Part shown: positions 46,686 to 54,916 of the stretch, piece after piece
Position numbering within the stretch: position 1 is the first letter of the stretch
Layout: the number at the start of each line of letters is the position of its first letter
Source: Verrucomicrobiota bacterium
GTDB taxonomy: Bacteria; Verrucomicrobiota; Verrucomicrobiia; Opitutales; Opitutaceae
DNA: 64,000 nucleotides
Direction of reading: 5' to 3'
Assembly: GCA_023391285.1 (NCBI GenBank)
Contig: JAEWBF010000060.1
Location: forward strand, 1 to 64,000
The notes under the pieces: generated by a model
The model's database searches: none
Told to the model about the DNA's origin: nothing
Seen by the model: the letters and a program-made list of their open reading frames with translations, nothing else
Made by a program: the position numbers and the translations under genes

Positions 46686-47603
46686 GTGACCTCCCCGTCT
46701 CTCACACCCTCGCGTTCGGCCCTGATCCTTGCCTTCGCATCCATCTATATCATTTGGGGCAGCACGTATCTCGGCATCCGCATCGCCATCGAAACGATGC
46801 CGCTCTTCCTCATGGCCGGCGCGCGCTTTGTCGTCGCGGGCGCAGTGCTCTATCTCGTGCTTCGCCTCCGCGGCGCTCCCCGCCCCACCGCCCGCCAATG
46901 GCGGATCTCCGCCGTCATCGGCACCTTTCTCCTCCTCGGCGGCAACGGCCTCGTCGTGTGGGCCGAACAATTCGTTCCTTCGGGCATCACCGCGCTCATC
47001 ATTGGCATCCAACCGCTTTTCTTCGTCCTCACCGAATGGGCTTGGCCCGGCGGTCTGCGACCAACCGCCATCACCGCCAGCGCACTCCTCCTCGGCTTCG
47101 CCGGCGTCGCCTGGCTCGCCGCCCCTTGGGAATCCGCCGCCGCCGGCGGTCTTCACGTTGGCGGCGTCAGCGCCATCTTGATCGCGTGCCTTTCCTGGGC
47201 CGTCGGCTCCATCTATTCACGTCACGCCAAACACGGCGCGGATCCACTTCTCGCCTCCGCTCTCCAAATGCTCACGGGCGGCGCCATCCTCACCTTCGCC
47301 GGCTTGCTCCACGGAGATTTTAGCACCCTCGATCTCGCGCGCATCTCCGGCCGCTCGTGGTGGGCTTTTGGATACCTCATTCTCTTCGGCTCGCTGATCG
47401 GATTCTCCACGTTCGTTTGGCTGATGAAACACAGCACCCCCGCCCGCGTTTCCACTTACGCCTACGTCAATCCTCTCGTCGCCGTCTTCCTCGGCTGGCT
47501 CGTCCTGAACGAACCCATCTCCGCCCGCACCCTCGTCGCCGCCGCCATGATCGTCGGCGCCGTCGTCGTAATCACCACCGAGAAAAACCGCCGCGCCACC
47601 TAG
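46686..47603 (+). CDS. EamA/DMT-superfamily permease
   Basis: 305 aa with ten predicted membrane helices in two EamA repeats (ALILAFASIYIIWGSTYLGIRIAIETMP at the start; the second repeat from about 160). The WGSTYLGIRI motif is typical of RhaT/YedA-like DMT exporters of metabolites. A GTG start at 46686 is inferred, as no ATG precedes the first helix. Likely cotranscribed with the DJ-1 gene and possibly under MocR control. Confidence 0.85.
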   Translation: MTSPSLTPSRSALILAFASIYIIWGSTYLGIRIAIETMPLFLMAGARFVVAGAVLYLVLRLRGAPRPTARQWRISAVIGTFLLLGGNGLVVWAEQFVPSGITALIIGIQPLFFVLTEWAWPGGLRPTAITASALLLGFAGVAWLAAPWESAAAGGLHVGGVSAILIACLSWAVGSIYSRHAKHGADPLLASALQMLTGGAILTFAGLLHGDFSTLDLARISGRSWWAFGYLILFGSLIGFSTFVWLMKHSTPARVSTYAYVNPLVAVFLGWLVLNEPISARTLVAAAMIVGAVVVITTEKNRRAT

Positions 47604-47654
47604 CGAGCAGCGGCGCGCAGGCCTCGCACGCTAGATGCGTTTAGGCTGGACGGA

Positions 47655-47670
47655 TAGGGGTTTTCCTCTA
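47655..47670 (+). promoter_or_regulatory. Candidate regulatory site TAGGGGTTTTCCTCTA
   Basis: A near-palindrome 33 bp before the TPR gene of the exosortase locus. Its reverse complement matches 12 of 16 bases of the site before the PEP-CTERM-like gene (51085-51100). Confidence 0.35.
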
Positions 47671-47703
47671 GTTGCGTCAACGACTCCCTGACCGCCTCCG
47701 CCC

Positions 47704-49494
47704 ATGCAACTTCTCGAATCTCGTGATCTCAAACGCCGTCGTCCGCCCTGGGTGAAACTCGTCGCGTTGCTGGGCCTCGCCGTCGTCAGTGCCGCCGGGT
47801 GGAAAGCATGGGATGCCGGCCGCCCGCGCTACCTGCAATGGAAACAACAGCGCGCCCTCACCCAGGCGAAGGAGTTCCTCGAGAAGCGCGACGCCCCCAA
47901 TGCCCAGCTCGCCCTCGATGTCGCGCTGCGGACGATTCCCGGAAATCCCGACGTCATCCGCGTCGCGGCCGACATGCTCGAGCAAAGCGGCTCACCGCAA
48001 GCCATGCGCCTTCGCCGCGCCGTCGTTCAGCTGCTGCCGCGCTCCGCCGAAGATTCCGCACGCCTCGTTCTGAGCTGCCTGCGTTTCCGCGACTTCAACG
48101 CCGCGAAGGACGCCCTCAGCTCCACTCCGCCCGACGTCTCCGCCGAGCCCCCCATGCTCCAAGCGGCGCTCGCCTTCGCGATCGCGACCGACAACCGCCC
48201 CGTCGCCGATGTCCTCTTCGAAAAACTCCGCGAAACCTCGCCCGACAGCGACGCCCTCCTGCACGGCCACGCCCTTCTCCGCCTCCGCCATCCGAAAGAA
48301 GAGGAGAAACTCGCCGCCCGCCGCCAGCTTGAGGAACTCGCCGCCCGCAATCCCAACCTCGCGCTTCAAATCCATCGCGAATTCGCCGCCGACGCCCTGC
48401 AGCGCCGCGATTACGTCGAACTGAAAAAACGCCAGGCTCTCATCCTCGCCGATCCTGCAGCCAACTTCACCGACCACCTTCAAAAGGCCAACGTCGACCT
48501 TCTCGTCGACAACGCCGAGTTCGATCCACTCTTCGCCCAACTCGCTCCGCTCGCCGTCAGCAATGAAGCGGATGTCGTTCAATTCACCCAATGGCTGCTC
48601 GTGCAATCGCGCGCGAAAGAAGCCGACATCTGGCTCGCCGGCCTGCCGAACACCCTCCGCGACGCCGCCGCCGTTCGCGCCGCCCAAGCCGATATCGTCG
48701 CCCAACTCGGCGACTGGGACCGCCTCGCTCCTCTCCTCGAAAACGGCGCCTGGGGCCCGATTTCGCGCGACACCCTCCGTCTCGCACTCGCCGCGCGCAC
48801 CGTCGACAGCCCGTCACGTCCGTCGCTGCGGCGCGAAACCTGGGACATGACCCTCGACTCCGCCGCCGGAAATCTCGGCGCGCTCCGCGTCCTTCAACGC
48901 CTCGCCGCCGTGTGGCGTTGGGACGACGAAAGCGAACGCACCCTCTGGGCCGTCGCGCGAACGTTCCCCGCCCAAACGTGGGCGCATCAGTCCCTCTTCA
49001 ACGTTTACCGCTCCAAAAAAGACATCAAAGGCATGCGCGAGGTTATGGGCGTCCTCCGCCAGTCCGAAGGCGCCATCAGCCGCTACCAACACGATTGGGC
49101 CCTGCTCACCCTTCTCGCGGAACCCACGTCCAACTGGAATCCCGCGAAAGACACGATGCGCGCCCTCCACGAAGCCGAGCCCGCCAACGCCACTTATAGC
49201 ACCGGCTACGCGTTCGCGCTGGCTCAAGCCGGCAAGTCCGACGAAGCCCTCGCCATCGTGGAAAAGATGAGCGAGCTCGAACGTCACTACCCGCCGCGCC
49301 AACCCTTCCTCGCGTTCGTTTACGGCGTCGCGAAAAAATCCGCCGAACTCGAAGAAGCCGCCAAACTCGCCGAGGGCGTCGAACTTCTTCCCGAGGAAAG
49401 CTACCTCTTCACCCGCGCCCGCGACGAGCTGAACCGCAAGCCCGCCAAGCCCGCGGGTCCGACCGCCAAAGTCGATCCCACCGCCGGATTGTGA
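47704..49494 (+). CDS. TPR-like protein of exosortase locus
   Basis: 596 aa. The N-terminal membrane anchor is about 17-36 (VKLVALLGLAVVSAAGWKAW). Then come many TPR-like helical pairs (ALTQAKEFLEKRDAPNAQLALDVAL; RLRRAVVQLL; YSTGYAFALAQAGKSDEALAIVEKMSEL), and a Pro/Ala-rich tail. No enzymatic motif. TPR proteins accompany many exosortase loci and may scaffold assembly of the sorted polymer. The stop overlaps the exosortase GTG start by 4 bp, so the two are translationally coupled. Confidence 0.75.
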   Translation: MQLLESRDLKRRRPPWVKLVALLGLAVVSAAGWKAWDAGRPRYLQWKQQRALTQAKEFLEKRDAPNAQLALDVALRTIPGNPDVIRVAADMLEQSGSPQAMRLRRAVVQLLPRSAEDSARLVLSCLRFRDFNAAKDALSSTPPDVSAEPPMLQAALAFAIATDNRPVADVLFEKLRETSPDSDALLHGHALLRLRHPKEEEKLAARRQLEELAARNPNLALQIHREFAADALQRRDYVELKKRQALILADPAANFTDHLQKANVDLLVDNAEFDPLFAQLAPLAVSNEADVVQFTQWLLVQSRAKEADIWLAGLPNTLRDAAAVRAAQADIVAQLGDWDRLAPLLENGAWGPISRDTLRLALAARTVDSPSRPSLRRETWDMTLDSAAGNLGALRVLQRLAAVWRWDDESERTLWAVARTFPAQTWAHQSLFNVYRSKKDIKGMREVMGVLRQSEGAISRYQHDWALLTLLAEPTSNWNPAKDTMRALHEAEPANATYSTGYAFALAQAGKSDEALAIVEKMSELERHYPPRQPFLAFVYGVAKKSAELEEAAKLAEGVELLPEESYLFTRARDELNRKPAKPAGPTAKVDPTAGL

Positions 49495-51044
49495 CCTCCG
49501 CCGCGAACATCTCGTCGCGATTCGGAAGCGCAGCCCTCTGGTTCGGCGCACTCGCCGCCACCGTCTCCTTTGTCGCACCGCTGAGCAACACCTGGAGCGT
49601 TGCCCCCGATCTCGGCCACGCCTGGGTCGTGCCGATCTTGATGGCCTACCTATGGTGGGAACGCTGGCACGAACGTCCCCATCTCAACCTGCGCGCGGGC
49701 GTCGCGCCCCTCTGGTGGATCGCCGCCCTTGTGTTTGCCGCAACACATCTGTTCGTCCGACTTTTTCTCACGCCTTTTCCGCTCTGGCCCGCGGCACTCC
49801 TCCTCTACACGCTCCTCCTCGCCGGAGCTATTTTGGCCGCAGCCTGGCTCGTCGCTGGGTCGCGCGGCGTGCGCTGGATCGCCGGTCCTCTCGTCCTCCT
49901 CGCCGGAGCCTTGCCCGTTCCGAGCGCAATCGAAAACGCGCTGATTCTCCCCTTGCGCGAAACCTGGGCGGCCGCCGCCGCCGAGATCAGCAACCTCTTC
50001 GGACAACCCGCCCTCGCCTTCGGCACAAGTGTGCGCATCGGCAGCGCCTGGGTCGGAGTCGACGAAGCCTGCGGCGGCATCCGCTCGCTCCAAGCCTGCA
50101 TCCTCGCCGGCCTCTTCTTCGGTGAATGGCTCCGCTTCACCCTCACCCGCCGCCTCGCCCTTCTCTTCGCCGCGATCATCGCCGCCGTCCTCGGGAATTT
50201 CCTCCGCGTCCTCTTCCTTTCCTTCCGCGCCGCCGACGGCCCCGAAGCCCTCGCCGCCGCCCACGATCCCGCCGGCTGGCTCGCAATGGGCTTCAGCCTC
50301 CTCGCCACCGGCTGGCTCGCGTGTCATTGGAATGGATACAAACTCCCGCAACAAACGCCGCCGATCGCTACGCGCTCCCCCGCGGTCCTCTCGCGATCCT
50401 CCGCCACTTGGCTCGCCGCGATCGCGACCTGCTTGCTCCTCAACGAAGCCGCCACCCGCCTCTGGTATCTCGCCGGCCAGCGCGCCATCGAAAACGTGCC
50501 GCAATGGACCGCCACCTTCCCCGAAGACCATTGGAGCTTCCGTCCCGCCCCGCTCTCCGACCACGCCCGCGAAATCCTTGGTCCCGACGTCTACCGCGCC
50601 GGAAGCTGGCGCGACGAAAACGACCAACGCATCTCCGCCTACTATATCGAATGGAAGCGGGGCCAAGCCGCCCGCTCGATCCCCTTCCTTCACAATCCAA
50701 CAGTCTGTCTTCCGGCGGCGGGTTGTGAACTCGTCGCAACCCTCGGCTCGGTCGAGATCTTTACGCCCGCGGGCACGATTCCCTTTCATCGCTACAGGTT
50801 CAAGCAGGCCAGCCAAGAACTCCTTGTAGCATTCACAATCTGGGACCCCGTGCACAGCAGTCCGTTGGTTCAACCCCAACCCACGTCCGCGGCATCGTGG
50901 TGGCGGATCCAGTGGAAAGAGGTCCGCGAAGCCCGCGGTCACCAGCCTGCACAGCTCCTAACGATTGCCACCCCAGCAAACTCCACCGACTCGGTTTCTG
51001 ACGATCTGATCCGCTCGCTGATACGCATTCGCCCCCCGCTTTAA
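49491..51044 (+). CDS. Exosortase with C-terminal EpsI-like domain
   Basis: 517 aa. Residues about 1-285 form a multi-helix exosortase domain with the full catalytic set: Cys194 in VDEACGGIRSL, Arg239 in GNFLRVL and His258 in AHDPAGW. After a further membrane segment (about 303-322), residues about 330-500 are a periplasmic EpsI-like domain (YYIEWKRGQAARSIPFLHNPTVCLPAAGCE). Exosortases are transpeptidases that cut PEP-CTERM signals and attach the protein to a surface polymer. The substrate gene is next door. GTG start overlaps the TPR gene. The last 100 codons are less C-biased than the first part. Confidence 0.9.
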   Translation: MTSAANISSRFGSAALWFGALAATVSFVAPLSNTWSVAPDLGHAWVVPILMAYLWWERWHERPHLNLRAGVAPLWWIAALVFAATHLFVRLFLTPFPLWPAALLLYTLLLAGAILAAAWLVAGSRGVRWIAGPLVLLAGALPVPSAIENALILPLRETWAAAAAEISNLFGQPALAFGTSVRIGSAWVGVDEACGGIRSLQACILAGLFFGEWLRFTLTRRLALLFAAIIAAVLGNFLRVLFLSFRAADGPEALAAAHDPAGWLAMGFSLLATGWLACHWNGYKLPQQTPPIATRSPAVLSRSSATWLAAIATCLLLNEAATRLWYLAGQRAIENVPQWTATFPEDHWSFRPAPLSDHAREILGPDVYRAGSWRDENDQRISAYYIEWKRGQAARSIPFLHNPTVCLPAAGCELVATLGSVEIFTPAGTIPFHRYRFKQASQELLVAFTIWDPVHSSPLVQPQPTSAASWWRIQWKEVREARGHQPAQLLTIATPANSTDSVSDDLIRSLIRIRPPL

Positions 51045-51084
51045 CCGATTGGAAGAAAACTCTTGCAAAACACCCTAGGACGCG

Positions 51085-51100
51085 TAGGTAATAACCCCTA
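51085..51100 (+). promoter_or_regulatory. Candidate regulatory site TAGGTAATAACCCCTA
   Basis: A TAGG...CCTA inverted repeat ends 2 bp before the ATG of the PEP-CTERM-like gene, so it occupies the ribosome-binding region. Related to the site at 47655-47670. No strong Shine-Dalgarno is present otherwise. Confidence 0.35.
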
Positions 51101-51102
51101 TT

Positions 51103-51876
51103 ATGAACTCCAGCGTGCGCTCTCTCTTTCTTTTCGCCGCGAGTCTCCTCGCGTTAGCGGTTCAAGCTCCCGCTCAAATTCAAACTTACGAAACTCAATC
51201 CGTCTATAGCGGGAGCGTGGTTACTTTTTCGCCAGGGGTAACCCTAGGGCAGACTTTCACTGGAGTATCTTCGATCGCGAGCATGACTTATAGCTTCTTT
51301 GCAGGCTCGGGCGGAAACAGCGTTGATACGCAACTAGAGGCAGTCTTCGGCCAGTGGCATAACGGTTCATTTGTCGGCGGAACAACTATCTCATTCGGAA
51401 CAATCGTTATCCCTGCCTCAACCACGCCTGGTGAATGGCAGAACGTGCTCACTGATTACGATGGCGTGACCCATGGGAGCTTTCTCAACTACTCCCAGGA
51501 GTTCGATTTGACCTCTTTCAGCCAGAGTTTGCCGCAACTGGTTGATGCCACTTACGGCTACTTAACTGCTCCCGGCCTGACATATGCGCTTATGCTTACC
51601 AATACCACCGGTGTAAATACAGGATTGGGATTGGGACAGACGAATACCGGCAACCTCTTCACGTTCGGAGCTGCATGGGATGGAGAGGGCCTCTACCGCG
51701 ATTGGACCTTCGCCCAAATTTCGGTCGTTCCGGAAGGCTACGATCTTCCGCCCGTCCCCGAAGCCTCCACCGTCGCCGCCATGATCGGCGCCGCCTTCAT
51801 CGCCGCCCTCGTCGGCCTCCGCATTCGCCAGCGTCGTCAACTCGGCGCTCTCCCGGCCGCTCCCGTCGCCGCCTGA
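51103..51876 (+). CDS. PEP-CTERM-like exosortase substrate
   Basis: 257 aa. The signal peptide SLFLFAASLLALAVQAPAQ is followed by a beta-rich, Gly/Ser/Thr-rich body. Near the C terminus are PPVPEASTVAAM (PEAST in place of PEPST), a membrane helix IGAAFIAALVGL and basic RIRQRRQ, followed by 11 more residues. This is the tripartite sorting signal, and the exosortase gene lies 58 bp upstream. The body (51103-51740) is clearly richer in A and T than its surroundings, while the sorting signal has the usual C-ending codons, which suggests fusion of a foreign body to a native signal. A strong terminator follows. Confidence 0.8.
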   Translation: MNSSVRSLFLFAASLLALAVQAPAQIQTYETQSVYSGSVVTFSPGVTLGQTFTGVSSIASMTYSFFAGSGGNSVDTQLEAVFGQWHNGSFVGGTTISFGTIVIPASTTPGEWQNVLTDYDGVTHGSFLNYSQEFDLTSFSQSLPQLVDATYGYLTAPGLTYALMLTNTTGVNTGLGLGQTNTGNLFTFGAAWDGEGLYRDWTFAQISVVPEGYDLPPVPEASTVAAMIGAAFIAALVGLRIRQRRQLGALPAAPVAA

Positions 51877-51908
51877 TTTTCCAGATCCCGCCAGGTTTCA
51901 TGCTTCAT

Positions 51909-51941
51909 AAACCCGCGGCTTCGGCCGCGGGTTTTTCTTTT
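51909..51941 (+). terminator. Rho-independent terminator of exosortase locus
   Basis: An 11-bp perfect stem AAACCCGCGGC / GCCGCGGGTTT with a TTCG tetraloop is followed by TTCTTTT, 33 bp after the substrate stop codon. Directly after it comes a CTTCGCGTCTCTTCGCGTCC simple repeat (51948-51972). Confidence 0.92.
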
Positions 51942-52077
51942 GTCCCCTTCGCGTCTCTTCGCGTCCCTTCGCGGTTCACCTCCTCTGCTCATCCGCCGCA
52001 AATCTATCTCCGCCGCTGTTCCGGTCTCACGCCGCTGCTCCGTTGACCCGCTCCTCCCCACCGAGTTTGTCCACTCC

Positions 52078-52509
52078 ATGCCCTCCATCGCTCTCGCCCA
52101 AACCGACGCCGAAATCGCCGCCTGCTTCCCCGTCATGGCGCAACTCCGCCCCCACCTCGTTTCGGCCGATTTCGTTGCCCGCGTCCGCCGCATGCAGAAG
52201 GAAGGCTTCCATCTCGCGTATCATTCGGACCAAGACGGCACCGTCCGCTGCGTCGCCGGCTACCGTATCATGGACCTGCTCTTTTCCGGCCTCACGCTCT
52301 ACGTCGACGACCTCATCACCGACGCCTCCGCCCGCTCTCAAGGTTTCGGCGATCGCATGCTCGACTGGCTCGTCGCCCGCGCCCGCGAAACCGGGTGCAC
52401 CGAATTCTCCCTCGACTCCGGCACCCACCGCGTCGACGCCCATCGCTTCTATTTCCGGAAGCGCCTGAAAATCTCCGCATTTCATTTCTCCCTTCCGCTC
52501 TCCACCTGA
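52078..52509 (+). CDS. GNAT N-acetyltransferase
   Basis: 143 aa. Acetyl-CoA-binding motif LYVDDLITDASARSQGFGDRMLDWL (variant RSQGFG for the usual R/QxxGxG/A), then TEFSLDSGTHRVDAHRFYFRKRL. The N-terminal VMAQLRPHLVSADFVARVRRM is typical of small stand-alone GNATs. Substrate unknown. ATG at 52078. Confidence 0.87.
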   Translation: MPSIALAQTDAEIAACFPVMAQLRPHLVSADFVARVRRMQKEGFHLAYHSDQDGTVRCVAGYRIMDLLFSGLTLYVDDLITDASARSQGFGDRMLDWLVARARETGCTEFSLDSGTHRVDAHRFYFRKRLKISAFHFSLPLST

Positions 52510-52588
52510 GCGCGCTTCGCCGCTCTACGCCGGCGCGGTCCGCTTGCGCCCCGGGCAACCACCCGCACGTTTCGCCGTCTAAATTCCC

Positions 52589-53047
52589 ATGAAACGTTTC
52601 CCCTTCCTCGTCTTCTTTCTCGCGCTCGCCGCTCTGTTCACCGGCTGCAGCACGTTCGAGCGCCGCGCCGAGGAAAAAGCCGCCACGTTCGAAACCCTCT
52701 CCCCCGAAGAACGCGAGAAGCTCAAACGCGGCGTCATCGAACTCGGCAACACGCCCGACATGGTTTACATCGCGCTCGGCCGCCCGGATCAGACGCGCGA
52801 AACCGAAACCGCCGACAAAGGCCGCGAAACCGTCTGGATCTACAATCGCTACCACCAGGAATACGAGGGCAACATCCACACCGGCTATCGCCGCGTCCTC
52901 CTCTACGATCCGCACCGCAAACGCTACGTCGTCTTCTACGATCCGGTTTACACCGACGTCTACAGCGAGCACCAGGAGGAGCACATCCGCATCGTCTTCC
53001 GCGACGGCAAAGTCGCCATGGTCGAACAACCCAAATCCCGCGCCTAA
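52589..53047 (+). CDS. Small BamE/SmpA-like lipoprotein
   Basis: 152 aa. Lipobox LFTGC (Cys20), then a helical start (FETLSPEEREKLKRGVIELGNTPDMVYIALGRPDQ) that matches the BamE/OmlA pattern of helix plus a GxPxxV-type turn, then beta strands (ETVWIYNRYHQEYEG; YDPHRKRYVVFYDPVYTDVY). Envelope lipoprotein of unknown role. Confidence 0.75.
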   Translation: MKRFPFLVFFLALAALFTGCSTFERRAEEKAATFETLSPEEREKLKRGVIELGNTPDMVYIALGRPDQTRETETADKGRETVWIYNRYHQEYEGNIHTGYRRVLLYDPHRKRYVVFYDPVYTDVYSEHQEEHIRIVFRDGKVAMVEQPKSRA

Positions 53048-53076
53048 CCCGCGCACAATCCTCAACGCCCATGGAG

Positions 53077-53096
53077 GCGCGGTGCCCTCACCGCGC
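53077..53096. repeat. GCGCGGTG-N4-CACCGCGC palindrome, copy 4
   Basis: A perfect stem with CCCT loop after CATGGAG, 29 bp after the lipoprotein gene and converging on the PhyH gene. Confidence 0.8.
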
Positions 53097-53147
53097 TTTC
53101 TTTTTTCTACGCCATCTTACCCGCGCCCATGCCTCGGGCCCTGCGGT

Positions 53148-53168
53148 CATTCGTGTCCATTCGTGGTT
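53148..53168. repeat. CATTCGTGTCCATTCGTGGTT simple repeat, copy 1
   Basis: A 21-bp intergenic motif with internal CATTCGTG duplication. It recurs at 56138-56158 with one mismatch. Confidence 0.6.
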
Positions 53169-53205
53169 CGCCCCCCTTCCGCATCGTCAGACCAGCCCCG
53201 CGAAC

Positions 53206-54213
53206 TTAAATCCCGCGCCCTTCCTTAAACCCGCACGCTTCGTAGTGCGCCCAGCCCGACGCAAACGCTCCCGCGTCCACCGCTCCCTTCACGTCCGGAT
53301 AACGCGCCAGATACTGCGCCTCCGGAAATTCCCGCCCCGCCGCAAACACCTCCGGCGCCACCAACACCGCCTGCGGCAATCGCCGCAGCCAATACCCGCT
53401 GTTCCTCGCCACCAAATCGCTGCCCATCGCCCGCGCATCCGCCTCCCCATAATAATGGCACACCAGCGAGGTCCGCGTGCGCCGCAAATCGCGAATCGGA
53501 CTTCCCGAATGCACCAGGTCCGAATGCCAGATAAACACATCCCCTTTCTTCGCCAAAAACACCTTCTCCTCGATCCCGCGCGCCCGCATCTGCTCTTGGA
53601 TGTAGTCCAGCCACGCCGGCATCTCGCCCCGAATCGCATGATGCGATCCATCGCTAAACCGATACAGCGGCACGCGATGACTTCCCGGAAAATACGTCAG
53701 CGGTCCCGCGTCCGGATGCACGTCTTCGAGCGCCGTCCACGTCGCAGCCAACGCACCCGGCGTCCGCGGCGTCATGAACAACGAATCGATGTGCACGTGA
53801 TCCGTGCTCCCCTTCCGGAAATTCAAGCTGTTGCACAACACCGGCGCCTCCCCCAACAGCTCCGCCAACAAACCCGACAGCGGCGCATCCAGCGCGATCT
53901 CCCGCACCACGTCGCTCATCAGATACAGGTCGTTGAACTTGAACCGCAACGTATCGCGATAAGGCGTGTCCGCCCACCACGCGCGCTGCCCCGTCACTCG
54001 GCTGTCCACCACCACCTCGAGCGGCCGCTCCGCCAGCAATCGCTCCACTTCCGCGCACAACGCCTCCACTCGCTCCGACGAAAAATACCCCTCCAACACC
54101 ACGAACCCATCGCGCTGAAACTGCTCTCGATAGTTCGCCCGCTGCCGTTCGTCGAAGTTCGCCATGCGCTCGAAAAACAACAGCCGCTCTCCCGCCTCAA
54201 GCCGCAACTGCAC
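53206..54213 (-). CDS. Phytanoyl-CoA dioxygenase family protein
   Basis: 335 aa Fe(II)/2-oxoglutarate oxygenase fold. YREQFQRDGFVVLEGYFS starts the domain. Iron ligands are H141 and D143 in DHVHIDSLF and H235 in LVHSGSPIRD, where R241 would bind 2-oxoglutarate. TYFPGSHRVP is typical. The last 38 residues (YLARYPDVKGAVDAGAFASGWAHYEACGFKEGR) are a separate small module of the YLxxNPDV...HYxxxGxxEGR kind found on surface or glycan-related proteins. A GTG start at 54213 has a GGAG seven bases upstream; ATG at 54165 is an alternative. Substrate unknown. Confidence 0.82.
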   Translation of the reverse strand: MQLRLEAGERLLFFERMANFDERQRANYREQFQRDGFVVLEGYFSSERVEALCAEVERLLAERPLEVVVDSRVTGQRAWWADTPYRDTLRFKFNDLYLMSDVVREIALDAPLSGLLAELLGEAPVLCNSLNFRKGSTDHVHIDSLFMTPRTPGALAATWTALEDVHPDAGPLTYFPGSHRVPLYRFSDGSHHAIRGEMPAWLDYIQEQMRARGIEEKVFLAKKGDVFIWHSDLVHSGSPIRDLRRTRTSLVCHYYGEADARAMGSDLVARNSGYWLRRLPQAVLVAPEVFAAGREFPEAQYLARYPDVKGAVDAGAFASGWAHYEACGFKEGRGI

Positions 54214-54358
54214 CGGCGCGCTCCATCACTTGACCCCGCGCACCTTCGTTCGCCCGCTGCGCACGCTCGTTTGATTTTCCGGTAAACTTCCGACTCCACG
54301 CTTGCCAACAATTTTGAGCCGCTCCCCACTTTGGGCGAGCATCTCCAACCGCGTCAGC

Positions 54359-54832
54359 ATGCCCGGCCGTCTCTCTCAACTTCTCGATCCCACCCGCATC
54401 TTGCTGCAGGTGAAAAACACCAAGCGCACCTCCGCTCTCAACGAAGTTGCCCAGCTGCTTTCCACGCACCCGGCGGTCCTGAATTTCGAGGGTTTCTACA
54501 ACGAGCTCCTCGCGCGCGACCGGCTCGACACCACCAGCCTCGGCCACGGTTTCGCCGTCCCTCACGCCCGCACCGATCATGTGCGCGAAATCGTCGTCGC
54601 CGTCGGCCGCAGCGAAGCCGGCGTCCCCTTCGACTCCGGCGAAAACGTGCGCATGATGTTCATGCTCGGCACCCCGAAATCCCGCCCCGGCGATTACCTT
54701 CAAGTCCTCTCGATTCTCTGCCGTCTGCTGAAGGATCCCGCCAACCGCCAGGCCTTCCTCGCCGCCTCCACCGTCGAGGACTTCATCCGCGCCGTCACCG
54801 AAGCCGAAGCCAAACTCCTCGCGCCCGCGTAA
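54359..54832 (+). CDS. ptsN: PTS EIIA-Ntr-like protein
   Basis: 157 aa PTS EIIA type-2 fold. The phospho-acceptor is His69 in GHGFAVPHARTDHV, and the rest has VAVGRSEAGVPFDSGENVRMMFMLGTPKSRPGDYLQVLSILCRLL. Family members regulate potassium, nitrogen or envelope functions and do not carry sugar themselves. No other PTS gene is nearby. ATG at 54359 chosen. The next gene is the CorA-type channel after a palindromic repeat. Confidence 0.87.
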   Translation: MPGRLSQLLDPTRILLQVKNTKRTSALNEVAQLLSTHPAVLNFEGFYNELLARDRLDTTSLGHGFAVPHARTDHVREIVVAVGRSEAGVPFDSGENVRMMFMLGTPKSRPGDYLQVLSILCRLLKDPANRQAFLAASTVEDFIRAVTEAEAKLLAPA

Positions 54833-54865
54833 CCGCCGCGCCGTCCGCCCGCCTTGCTCATGGAG

Positions 54866-54885
54866 GCGCGGTGCCTCCACCGCGC
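54866..54885. repeat. GCGCGGTG-N4-CACCGCGC palindrome, copy 5
   Basis: A perfect stem with CCTC loop after CATGGAG, between the EIIA and corA genes. Confidence 0.8.
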
Positions 54886-54916
54886 TCGTTTCCGCGCCAC
54901 TCCTCCGCTTCAACCC

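Noticed and set aside
51045..51102. Sigma-54 promoter before the PEP-CTERM-like gene (TTGGAAG...CTTGCA)
   Set aside because: The GG and GC elements are 12 bases apart, not the required 10.
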